Source: an uncultured Lachnospiraceae bacterium (GTDB taxonomy: Bacteria; Bacillota_A; Clostridia; Lachnospirales; Lachnospiraceae). Taken from it: a stretch of 16,696 nucleotides of DNA. The position numbers and the translations under genes were made by a program. The notes beneath the pieces are model-generated. The model made no database searches and had not been told where the DNA came from. It saw only the letters and a list, made by a program, of their open reading frames with translations. Location of the stretch: positions 6,605-23,300 of the forward strand of contig CAJUFW010000035.1 in NCBI GenBank assembly GCA_910585655.1, read 5' to 3'. Below are positions 7,649 through 14,101 of this stretch, in pieces. How positions within the stretch are numbered: the stretch's first letter is position 1; the number at the start of each line of letters is the position of its first letter.

Positions 7649-7677
7649 AGTTTACCTATCTGCCGGATAAGTGTCAA
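7649..7677 (-). promoter_or_regulatory. Candidate promoter of the AraC-type gene
   Basis: On the minus strand a perfect TTGACA (7677-7672), a 17-base spacer and TAAACT (7654-7649, 4 of 6). The start point would be near 7642, leaving about 73 bases of leader before ATG 7569. Confidence 0.55.
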
Positions 7678-7686
7678 TGTACACTT
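7669..7686. promoter_or_regulatory. Inverted repeat, candidate operator in the divergent intergenic region
   Basis: AAGTGT (7669-7674) and ACACTT (7681-7686) flank a 6-base centre and cover the -35 box of the AraC-gene promoter. A related shorter repeat, AAGT-CTGC-ACTT, lies at 7715-7726, and the CACTTT half-sites are 40 bases apart, close to four helical turns. Its use as a binding site by the regulator is inference. Confidence 0.4.
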
Positions 7687-7750
7687 TACCCATGGATTTT
7701 CTGACAACGTAGACAAGTCTGCACTTTGTAGTTTTTTATTCTTTCTCTTT

Positions 7751-7781
7751 TTGACAGAAATTGCTACACTGTCCCTATATT
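7751..7781 (+). promoter_or_regulatory. Candidate promoter of the pseudo-esterase/MATE operon
   Basis: TTGACA at 7751-7756 and TATATT at 7776-7781, with a 19-base spacer, longer than the optimum. A second AT-rich box, TATTAT, lies at 7787-7792. A stretched spacer fits a promoter that needs an activator, but that is inference. Confidence 0.45.
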
Positions 7782-7826
7782 GTTTCTATTATACCGTTGA
7801 CCTATTTTTTTAAGGGAGGATTTTTT

Positions 7827-8720
7827 ATGAGTATGATGCGATTTAATTACAGAAGCGAGGCAATCGGCGGCTATGTGGATATCTCGATTGTCTATCCAAC
7901 CGATAACTACAGCTATTATGATGAAACACAGGGAGTCCGCCATCATCATGCGCCGGGCGCTCCAACAAAGGCTCCGCTTGTGCCTGGTATGAAATTCCAG
8001 ACCATCTATCTGCTCCATGGCGGCAGCGACGACGACAGCCTGACGTATCGTTATACCAATGCCGAACGCTTTGCCCAGCGGAACAATGTAATGCTGGTGA
8101 CGCCGGATATCCGCAACAGCTTCGGCGCCGATACCAACTACGGGATTTCCTACGCTACCTTTTTGACAGAAGAACTGCCGGTTGTCATGCAGACCTTGTT
8201 TGCTTCTTCTCCAAAGCGAGAGGACAACTTTATCATGGGCTATGCCATGGGCGGCAATGCGGCTCTTGGCGCTGCTATCCGACGCCCGGATCTCTATCAT
8301 ACCTGTGTCGATATTTCCGGCGGAATCGGCTATACCCTCAATACCCAAACGCTGCAGGACGAACTGGACGGCGAGCATTTCCGTACCTCCTTCCCGCTCC
8401 ACAACGCTACGTTCGGCGCCAGCTCCGAACTCCCGGACTCCCGGCACGATATTTATACCATTGCCAAACACCATTTAGAAGCCGGGCATACACTGACCGA
8501 CTTTTACCTCATTGCCGGAAGTGAAGAAGGTTTTATCCGCAAGCGGATTGAAGCCGACGCTGCCACTTTAAAGGAGCTTGGCTATCCGGTCACATATCTT
8601 TGCGCCGAAGGCTACCGACATGACTTCGATATGTGGAACGATTATCTCGCAGTCGCTATGGATACCTTACTGCCATTACACAGAAAGCCTGATACTATTT
8701 CTAAAGGAGCCCCCCTATGA
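7827..8720 (+). CDS. Esterase-family paralogue with lost catalytic residues (pseudo-esterase)
   Basis: A 297-residue member of the same family as the two esterases across the regulator. It keeps the fold markers: YLLHGG (61-66), NSFGADTNYG, KRED before the nucleophile strand, and RHDFDMW near the end (His265). The nucleophile elbow, GLSMGG in the paralogues, reads GYAMGG, with Ala140 (codon GCC at 8244-8246) in place of serine. The acid position, Asp in CGTEDF, reads AGSEEGF, with Glu234. It should not work as a serine esterase, yet the frame is intact and well translated: GGGAGGA lies six bases before ATG 7827. An upstream extension to 7761 would remove the promoter and lacks a good site. 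A role in binding or sensing is inference. Its stop overlaps the MATE start. Confidence 0.88.
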   Translation: MSMMRFNYRSEAIGGYVDISIVYPTDNYSYYDETQGVRHHHAPGAPTKAPLVPGMKFQTIYLLHGGSDDDSLTYRYTNAERFAQRNNVMLVTPDIRNSFGADTNYGISYATFLTEELPVVMQTLFASSPKREDNFIMGYAMGGNAALGAAIRRPDLYHTCVDISGGIGYTLNTQTLQDELDGEHFRTSFPLHNATFGASSELPDSRHDIYTIAKHHLEAGHTLTDFYLIAGSEEGFIRKRIEADAATLKELGYPVTYLCAEGYRHDFDMWNDYLAVAMDTLLPLHRKPDTISKGAPL

Positions 8721-10084
8721 TCCCAAAAGAAAAAACTGCCGTTCGTAATTATACGAACGGCTCCATTCCAAAACAATTACTTTTATTTGCGTTTCCCTTT
8801 ATGGCTTCAAACGCCCTTCAGGTTCTCTACTCCCTGGTAGATATGCTGATCGTCGGGCAATTTGTCGGGAGCTTCGGCTTGTCCGCCGTCTCTACCGCCA
8901 GCCAGGTCTTTACCTTTGCCACGATGCTCTGCCTTGGCTTTTCTACAGGCGGACAGGTTCTGATTGCCCAACTGGTCGGCGCCGGAAAAAAGGATCGGAT
9001 CTCTTCTACGGTCGGCACTCTGTTTAGTGTACTGGTACTGGCGGGCCTTCTTATGAGCGCCGCTATCCTGCTGTTTCACCGCGCAATCCTCACACTGTTA
9101 AGCACGCCTCCGGAAGCTGCCGCAATGGCTTCTCACTATCTTATCGTCTGTGGTATCGGTCTGCTTTTTACCTTTGGCTACAACATGGTTTCCGCTGTAT
9201 TTCGGGGTATGGGCGATTCCAAGCATCCTTTTTATTTTATCCTGCTCGCTTCTCTTCTCAACCTTTTGCTGGATCTGCTCTTTACCGGTCTGTTTCAATG
9301 GGGCGTCGCCGGCGCCGCTTTGGCGACGATTATCGGACAAGCCGTCTCCTTTTTCTGCGCGATTGCCTTTCTCTATCGAAACCGAACGCAGTTTTTCCTA
9401 AGCTTCTCTCCGGCTGATTTTACAATAAAACGCCCGATTTTTTTACAGCTTGCCCGGCTGGGAATCCCTTTTGCAATCCAAAGCTGCGCCGTCAACCTTT
9501 CGATGCTGTTTGTCAACCGCCTTATCAATCAGCTTGGCGTTTATGCTTCAGCAGTATACGGCGTAGGAGTCAAACTGGACGATATCGTAAACAAACTTTC
9601 ACAGGCGGTCATGCACGCAGCCTCTCCTATCATCGGTCAAAATATTGCTGCCGGAAAACCGGAACGCGCCAAACAAACCGTCTATTCCTCCTGGATTTAC
9701 TGCGGGATTTTTTATTTGATCTTTTCTGTCGTTTATCTAAATTTCTGCCAGCCGATGTTTGGTCTTTTTACCGACGACCAAGAGGTCATTAAGCTTGCCC
9801 CGGTCTTTGTATCCGCTATTCTCTGGTCGTTTCCTTCTATGGTTCTGATGCGGGGAAGCAACGCCTTTGTCCAGGGAATCGGAAATGCTTCCTTTAGTAT
9901 GCTGCTCGGACTGCTCGACGGCTTTGTCTGCCGGATTCTTTTAAGCTATGTTTTAGGAATTGTCTTAGATATGGGATTGTTTGGTTTTATTTTAGGTTAC
10001 GGTCTAGCCAGCTACGCCTCTACCGTTCCAGCCACCATTTATTTCTTCTTAGGTCGTTGGAAAAACAGAAAAACCCTTGTATAA
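8717..10084 (+). CDS. MATE-family multidrug/sodium efflux pump
   Basis: A 455-residue inner-membrane protein with about twelve hydrophobic helices in two halves. MATE features include IPKQLLLFAFP at the start, LYSLVDMLIVGQFVG (38-51), GGQVLIAQLVGAGKKD (78-93) and GVAGAALATIIGQ in the first half. The pattern recurs in the second half (LFVNRLINQLGVYASAVYGVG). MATE proteins export cationic or other small molecules using a Na+ or H+ gradient; the substrate is not evident. ATG 8717 overlaps the upstream TGA as ATGA and has AAAGGAG about eight bases before it, so it is translationally coupled to the pseudo-esterase. A strong inverted repeat falls in codons 8-15. Confidence 0.93.
   Translation: MIPKEKTAVRNYTNGSIPKQLLLFAFPFMASNALQVLYSLVDMLIVGQFVGSFGLSAVSTASQVFTFATMLCLGFSTGGQVLIAQLVGAGKKDRISSTVGTLFSVLVLAGLLMSAAILLFHRAILTLLSTPPEAAAMASHYLIVCGIGLLFTFGYNMVSAVFRGMGDSKHPFYFILLASLLNLLLDLLFTGLFQWGVAGAALATIIGQAVSFFCAIAFLYRNRTQFFLSFSPADFTIKRPIFLQLARLGIPFAIQSCAVNLSMLFVNRLINQLGVYASAVYGVGVKLDDIVNKLSQAVMHAASPIIGQNIAAGKPERAKQTVYSSWIYCGIFYLIFSVVYLNFCQPMFGLFTDDQEVIKLAPVFVSAILWSFPSMVLMRGSNAFVQGIGNASFSMLLGLLDGFVCRILLSYVLGIVLDMGLFGFILGYGLASYASTVPATIYFFLGRWKNRKTLV
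8738..8761. repeat. Perfect 10-bp inverted repeat inside the start of the MATE gene
   Basis: GCCGTTCGTA (8738-8747) and TACGAACGGC (8752-8761) flank the 4-base loop ATTA. In RNA this forms a stable hairpin that begins 21 bases from the start codon; as DNA it is a 24-bp palindromic site. No U-run follows, so it is not an ordinary terminator. It may affect translation initiation or be a protein-binding site. Confidence 0.6.
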
Positions 10085-10105
10085 AAGGGAAATTTTTTAT
10101 ATAAT
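10077..10105 (+). promoter_or_regulatory. Candidate promoter of the P-loop NTPase gene
   Basis: TTGTAT (10077-10082), a 17-base spacer and a perfect TATAAT (10100-10105). The -35 box overlaps the last codons of the MATE gene. A short CCCTT/AAGGG stem (10074-10089) followed by six T residues might act as a weak terminator for the MATE transcript in the same place. Confidence 0.5.
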
Positions 10106-10156
10106 CAAGCCAAGATACGTTTCGTTCAAACAACGTTCCCAGAAAGGAAGACATTT

Positions 10157-10819
10157 ATGAAACTCTTACTGGAAAGCAATGTCATCCGCTATATTTTAAA
10201 GGATGCTTATTTTTTCAACGGCACTGCTTATGCCGGAAAATCGACTATGGTCAAGCTGCTTGCCGAACGACATGACGGCATTTGCTGTGGGGAAAATTAT
10301 CATGATATTTTCATGGAAGCGATCGATCCAACTCATCAGCCGAATCTTTCTTATTTTCAAACGATGTCCGGCTGGCAGGAATTTATCAGCCGGACACCGG
10401 AGGAATACGACGCCTGGATCATCGGTTGCGCCAAAGAAGCGACTGATCTGGAAATCGCCCGACTGATCCAGCTTGCCGCCCAGGGGAAGAAGCTCTTTGT
10501 CGATACGAATATTCCGCTCCCGATTTTAAAAGAAATTTCCGACTATCGTCATGTAGCGATTTTACTTAGTCCGCAGAGTATGTCGGTAGATCGTTTTTTT
10601 GACCGCGAGGATGCAGAAAAACAATTTCTTTATCAGCAGATTCAGTGCGCCGAACACCCGGAACAAGCGATGGAAAACTACCGGAATTGTCTGGCGAAAA
10701 TCAACAGTCCGGAACATTACCAGGAATTTGCGCAAAGTGGATTTTTCACGTATATGCGGAGAGAGGATAGTACCATTTCAGAGGCATTGGAACAGATCGA
10801 GACACATTTTGGGCTATAA
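10157..10819 (+). CDS. P-loop NTPase / kinase-like protein of unknown function
   Basis: A 220-residue protein with a Walker A motif GTAYAGKST (22-30) after a hydrophobic strand (AYFFNG), as in small-molecule kinases and other single-domain P-loop NTPases. LFVDTNIP (about 114-121) may be the second acidic strand, and RFFDRED (about 146-152) could belong to a lid. No membrane segment is seen. ATG 10157 follows AAGGAAG by about seven bases. The family resembles AAA_17/AAA_18-type kinases in general layout, but I cannot name a substrate. It has its own predicted promoter and probably does not belong to the efflux operon. Its stop codon overlaps the end of tadA on the other strand. Confidence 0.8.
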   Translation: MKLLLESNVIRYILKDAYFFNGTAYAGKSTMVKLLAERHDGICCGENYHDIFMEAIDPTHQPNLSYFQTMSGWQEFISRTPEEYDAWIIGCAKEATDLEIARLIQLAAQGKKLFVDTNIPLPILKEISDYRHVAILLSPQSMSVDRFFDREDAEKQFLYQQIQCAEHPEQAMENYRNCLAKINSPEHYQEFAQSGFFTYMRREDSTISEALEQIETHFGL

Positions 10820-11314
10820 AAGAGAAGAACCAGCTGCTTTAAGCTCTGCTTTTCTCGCCCTCAGCTCCCGAAAAAACTCCGACAGCAATCCGCTGCATTC
10901 TTCCTGTAACACTCCCTGTTCTATCTCTACCTGGTGGTTAAACTCCTGCATCTGCAGCAAATTTAACACCGATCCCGCGCAGCCTGCCTTTGGATTCATT
11001 GCCCCGATCACTACCCGCCGTATCCGGGACTGTACGATAGCTCCCGCGCACATCTGACAGGGTTCAAGCGTCACATAAAGCGTACAGTCCTCTAACCTCC
11101 AGTCTCCTGTTTTCCGGTTTGCCTTACGAATCGCCAAAAGCTCGGCATGCGCCAGACCGCTTTTTTCCGTATTACGCCGATTGTATCCTCTGGCGATGAT
11201 CGTTCCTTCCTGAACAATCACACAGCCGATAGGCGTTTCTTCCAGCGCGTAGGCTTTTTTCGCCTGTTTCAGCGCTTCCTTCATAAATATTTCATCCTCT
11301 GTCATCTTTGCCAT
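10814..11314 (-). CDS. tadA: tRNA-specific adenosine deaminase TadA
   Basis: A 166-residue zinc deaminase that converts adenosine 34 of tRNA-Arg(ACG) to inosine. The zinc and catalytic motif is HAE (His56, Glu58) with PCQMC (Cys86, Cys89). The substrate-side segments ETPIGCVIV, YNRRNTEKSGLAHAE and NPKAGCAGSVLNLLQ are those of TadA rather than cytosine deaminase. The length is usual for the family. The start at 11314 has AAGGA eight bases before it; the second Met (residue 4) is possible but less well placed. The gene stands alone, with a good promoter, and its stop overlaps the convergent P-loop gene by six bases. Confidence 0.95.
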   Translation of the reverse strand: MAKMTEDEIFMKEALKQAKKAYALEETPIGCVIVQEGTIIARGYNRRNTEKSGLAHAELLAIRKANRKTGDWRLEDCTLYVTLEPCQMCAGAIVQSRIRRVVIGAMNPKAGCAGSVLNLLQMQEFNHQVEIEQGVLQEECSGLLSEFFRELRARKAELKAAGSSLL

Positions 11315-11338
11315 TTTGTTTTTCCTTTCTTTTTTCGC

Positions 11339-11367
11339 TTGTCCTTTTTTCCTCTCTCTGCTATAAT
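11339..11367 (+). promoter_or_regulatory. Promoter of the acetyltransferase gene
   Basis: TTGTCC (11339-11344), a 17-base spacer and a perfect TATAAT (11362-11367). The predicted start is near 11374, with a leader of about 66 bases. It lies inside the predicted leader of tadA on the other strand. Confidence 0.65.
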
Positions 11368-11400
11368 GCGGAATGTAAAGAAACCGAGGCTAGCAAAATG

Positions 11401-11429
11401 ATTGTAACATAGAAAAAACAAAACAGCAA
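11401..11429 (-). promoter_or_regulatory. Promoter of tadA
   Basis: On the minus strand TTGCTG (11429-11424), a 17-base spacer and TACAAT (11406-11401), with an extended -10 TG. The predicted start is near 11394 and the leader to ATG 11314 about 80 bases. Confidence 0.6.
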
Positions 11430-11439
11430 TGGAGGCACT

Positions 11440-11988
11440 ATGAATTTAACTTTAGAAAGCGATCGTCTGATTCTGCGGGTATTGTTTGAACAGCATGCAC
11501 CCCTGACCGCAGAATTTTACCGACGCAACTGGGCTTTTCTCGCCGGATGGGAACCAAATATGAGCAGCCAGAACGCCGACCTTATGACACAGCAAAGCAG
11601 CCTTCACTATGAGTTTGAACAACTCAAGCTAGGCCGCTTTATTCGTTACTGGTATGCTCCAAAGGAACGTCCGGATTTTCTATATGGAACAGTATGCTTC
11701 CAAAACATTCTTCCGCGTCCGTTTTCCCGTTGTGAAATCGGCTACAAACAAGATCGGAATCACCAGGGAAACGGCTATGCAACGGAAGCGGTCGGTACTG
11801 CTATCCGGCATCTGTTTACAGAGGGAGGTCTTCACCGGATAGAAGCGCTTGCCGAATGCCAGAATCTTTCCTCTCTTCGGCTGCTGGAACGCCTGGGCTT
11901 CGAGCGGGAAGGCGTCTGCCGACAATCCGTGTATCTGCGGGACGGCTGGCAGGACTGTTACCGTTACGCCCTACTCAACCCTGTCTAA
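11440..11988 (+). CDS. GNAT N-acetyltransferase, RimJ/RimL type
   Basis: A 182-residue acetyl-CoA-dependent acetyltransferase. It opens with LTLESDRLILRVL, as in the RimJ/RimL group. The acetyl-CoA pyrophosphate loop is RNHQGNGYATEAV (106-118), followed by the GGLHRIEALAECQNLSSLRLLERLGFEREG segment (motif B) and the usual C-terminal YLRDGWQDCYRYALL. Relatives acetylate N-termini of ribosomal proteins S5, S18 and L7/L12, or small molecules and antibiotics; the target here cannot be assigned. ATG 11440 has GGAGG four bases before it, slightly close. It is a single gene with its own promoter, and its stop overlaps the stop of the convergent gene by four bases. Confidence 0.9.
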   Translation: MNLTLESDRLILRVLFEQHAPLTAEFYRRNWAFLAGWEPNMSSQNADLMTQQSSLHYEFEQLKLGRFIRYWYAPKERPDFLYGTVCFQNILPRPFSRCEIGYKQDRNHQGNGYATEAVGTAIRHLFTEGGLHRIEALAECQNLSSLRLLERLGFEREGVCRQSVYLRDGWQDCYRYALLNPV

Positions 11989-13082
11989 AACCCGCCGCCC
12001 ATATCCGGCAGAAACAGATACCAGTAGCCAAAATCTCCTTCTGCCGATCCCGTTTTGCTGATTGGCTTAAAATATTCAAATCCAAACAGCCTTGCCAAAA
12101 AGCGTTCTCGGTTTTGGTAAAGCCCTGGCACCCCGATGATAATCCCTTCCCGTCCCATTCCTTTCATCTTTGCCAAAATCAGATGCCCGTAAGTGTAGTA
12201 CCCATGTAATAAAAAGCTATTGCTCCCTAAAATCCAGGTTTCTTTCGGAAAATATTCCAGGTCTGCCGGCTCAATCCGCACGCAGCTCGTAATTGCTTCA
12301 TCCTCGAACGGACACATCTTCGTGCTTTGCTGAAAAAAATATTCAATCGGGTTTCCCTGTATCTCCTTCCACTTATCTCTTTCCGCCGCCTCTTCCCGCT
12401 TTCTGACCTGCGCTTCCTCCCCTTCTTTTTGGGTTTCTTCCATCCAGGATTTACTGCGGTAATTATTTCCTTCCCTGGGTTCTGTCAACGGTACTTCTCT
12501 CAAAGCCTCCTCTGTTGTCACTGCTTCCGCCAAGGACTCCGTGAAAACTTCCGAAGCCTCTTCTTGTAAAAGCTCTTTGTTTTCCTGCGTTTCTTCTATA
12601 TCTGATATATCTTTTTCTAAATTCTTTTCCTCTTCCTCCGTTGGCGCTACCTCCGCTGCCTTCAACTCTGCTGCCCGCAGCTCGCTTTCTCCCTCTTTCT
12701 TATGTACTTTTGTATCTATCGGCACTCCTTGTTCGTCCCAGGCGCTTCCGATCAGCCCGTCAGGCAGAGAAATCAAAATCCCATTCATCTGTGTAACCGG
12801 AAGCCCGCTCTCTCCTGCCTTAGCGCCAGGAAGTAAAAGCCGCTCCTCTACCCTGCCGCCGGTAAGCTTAATCTCACCGATAGGCACGCGGTAAGCCTGC
12901 CTGCCTTCCCAATAATAAAATCCTACCGGGCAAGTATCCGTAACGTCGCTACGAAGCCGGATGCTGACGATCATCTTGGCGATATCCTCTCGTATTTCCA
13001 GCTTAGCGTAGCCTACATTCGTTCCTTTTTCTCCCCGATTATATTCATACAGATATGATACCATCCTCTGATAGCCAGCCAT
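11985..13082 (-). CDS. Hypothetical two-domain protein with acidic linker (DUF6128-like)
   Basis: A 365-residue protein. Residues 1 to about 125 form a compact, beta-rich N-terminal domain (SYLYEYNRGEKG, GYAKLEIRED, GFYYWEGRQAYRVPIGEIKL). About 126-240 is a glutamate-rich, low-complexity linker. About 241-365 is a second conserved domain with aromatic motifs (PADLEYFPKETWILGSNSFLLHGYY, HLILAKM, PGLYQNRERFLARLFGFEYF). No signal peptide or membrane helix is evident. From memory it resembles a family in Lachnospiraceae labelled DUF6128; that name should be checked. The start is firm, with GGGAGG six bases before ATG 13082. It follows ksgA on the same strand after 122 bases and may share the metG-tatD-ksgA transcript. 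Function unknown. Confidence 0.8.
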   Translation of the reverse strand: MAGYQRMVSYLYEYNRGEKGTNVGYAKLEIREDIAKMIVSIRLRSDVTDTCPVGFYYWEGRQAYRVPIGEIKLTGGRVEERLLLPGAKAGESGLPVTQMNGILISLPDGLIGSAWDEQGVPIDTKVHKKEGESELRAAELKAAEVAPTEEEEKNLEKDISDIEETQENKELLQEEASEVFTESLAEAVTTEEALREVPLTEPREGNNYRSKSWMEETQKEGEEAQVRKREEAAERDKWKEIQGNPIEYFFQQSTKMCPFEDEAITSCVRIEPADLEYFPKETWILGSNSFLLHGYYTYGHLILAKMKGMGREGIIIGVPGLYQNRERFLARLFGFEYFKPISKTGSAEGDFGYWYLFLPDMGGGF

Positions 13083-13095
13083 AAAAAACCTCCCT

Positions 13096-13158
13096 CATAA
13101 GATTACCGTACTATCCCCAAAGAGTATCTGACTCCATGGTTCTTTCCATAATCTTATG
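13096..13158. repeat. Long inverted repeat upstream of the DUF6128-like gene
   Basis: CATAAGATTA (13096-13105) and TAATCTTATG (13149-13158) are perfect complements across a 43-base loop. The left arm touches the ribosome binding site of the DUF6128-like gene, so in its mRNA the stem could affect translation. Each arm is followed outward by a purine-rich GAGG-like stretch and a TTTATG, so the ends mirror each other. Confidence 0.5.
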
Positions 13159-13204
13159 AAAGAGGAAGGAAATTTATGCCTGTAAACGTTCTATTCTAAA
13201 GCTT

Positions 13205-14065
13205 TTATTTCTTTAACTTCTCTGCCAGCTCTGCAAATTGCTCTAAGGAAAGCATTTCTCCCCGTACGGACGGCGACAATCCCATCTGCTCCAACGCAGC
13301 GACAACATTCTCCTTTTGCAACTCCAATTCCTGAGAATTTGTCAGTCCGTTGACCAGTGTTTTTCTTCTCTGCGCAAAAGATGCTCTTATCAGGCGGAAT
13401 AAAAACGCTTCATCCTCTACCGAAACCGGACAGACTTCGTGTCTTGTCAGTCGAATCACAGCAGAGCCTACGCCCGGACGCGGCATAAAGCAATTCGGCG
13501 GCACGTTAGCAGCCAGATAGGCGTCCGCATAATACTGCACCGCCAGCGAGAGCGCTCCATAATCCTTGCTGCCTGGACCGGCTTTCATCCGCTCCGCTAC
13601 CTCTTTTTGAATCATCACAGTAATGCTGACCAGCGGCACATGCTCTTCCAACAACCCCATAATAATCGGCGTCGTAATATAATAAGGGAGATTTGCCACT
13701 ACCTTAATCGGTCTGCCGCCGTTTTTCTCCTGTACAAGCTGATTTAAGTCTATCTTTAAAATATCTCCGTTTAAAATCGTTACATTTTCATAGCCGGAAA
13801 GCGTATCCTCCAAAATCGGAATCAGGTTGCGATCAATTTCCACGGCTACTACTTCTCTTGCCGCCTCGCACAAATACTGCGTCAGCGTACCAATCCCCGG
13901 TCCAATCTCTAACACCAGATCTTCCTTTGTCACCTCGGCTGCTGCTACAATTTTTTCCAGCACATGCGTATCAATCAAAAAATTCTGCCCGAATTTCTTT
14001 TGAAAACGAAACTGGTACTTTTGCAGTATTTCAATCGTATTTTTTGGCTGTCCCAGATTTGCCAT
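13205..14065 (-). CDS. ksgA: 16S rRNA (adenine1518-N6/adenine1519-N6)-dimethyltransferase
   Basis: A 286-residue S-adenosylmethionine-dependent enzyme that dimethylates two adjacent adenines in helix 45 of 16S rRNA during 30S assembly. Motifs: KKFGQNFL (23-30), the SAM loop LEIGPGIGTLT (52-62), VAVEID (73-78), GDILKID and the catalytic NLPYY (125-129), then a normal C-terminal helical domain (RASFAQRRKTLVNGL). The length is usual. ATG 14065 follows AGGTGA by four bases. It lies 36 bases after tatD in the metG-tatD-ksgA order known from Bacillus and relatives. It is one of the firmest calls in the window. Confidence 0.96.
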   Translation of the reverse strand: MANLGQPKNTIEILQKYQFRFQKKFGQNFLIDTHVLEKIVAAAEVTKEDLVLEIGPGIGTLTQYLCEAAREVVAVEIDRNLIPILEDTLSGYENVTILNGDILKIDLNQLVQEKNGGRPIKVVANLPYYITTPIIMGLLEEHVPLVSITVMIQKEVAERMKAGPGSKDYGALSLAVQYYADAYLAANVPPNCFMPRPGVGSAVIRLTRHEVCPVSVEDEAFLFRLIRASFAQRRKTLVNGLTNSQELELQKENVVAALEQMGLSPSVRGEMLSLEQFAELAEKLKK

Positions 14066-14101
14066 CGTATCACCTGCTTCTTTTTTTGTATTACGTTCCT
14101 T

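Noticed and set aside
7764..8474. A 236-codon minus-strand frame opposite the pseudo-esterase.
   Set aside because: The plus-strand frame has clear esterase-family homology and a strong ribosome binding site; the opposite frame is a codon-usage shadow.
9303..9325. CGTCGCC/GGCGACG inverted repeat within the MATE gene.
   Set aside because: It encodes the family-conserved GVAGAALAT segment and lies in mid-gene, so coincidence of GC-rich codons is more likely.
10074..10098. CCCTT/AAGGG stem followed by six T residues at the end of the MATE gene as a terminator.
   Set aside because: A five-pair stem is weak, and the same bases form a better -35/-10 pair for the next gene; kept only as a remark under that promoter.
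13176..13199. A 7-codon frame on the plus strand (MPVNVLF) with a good AGGAAGGA site before it.
   Set aside because: It is too short to call, with no promoter seen; purine-rich stretches are common in this AT-rich gap.
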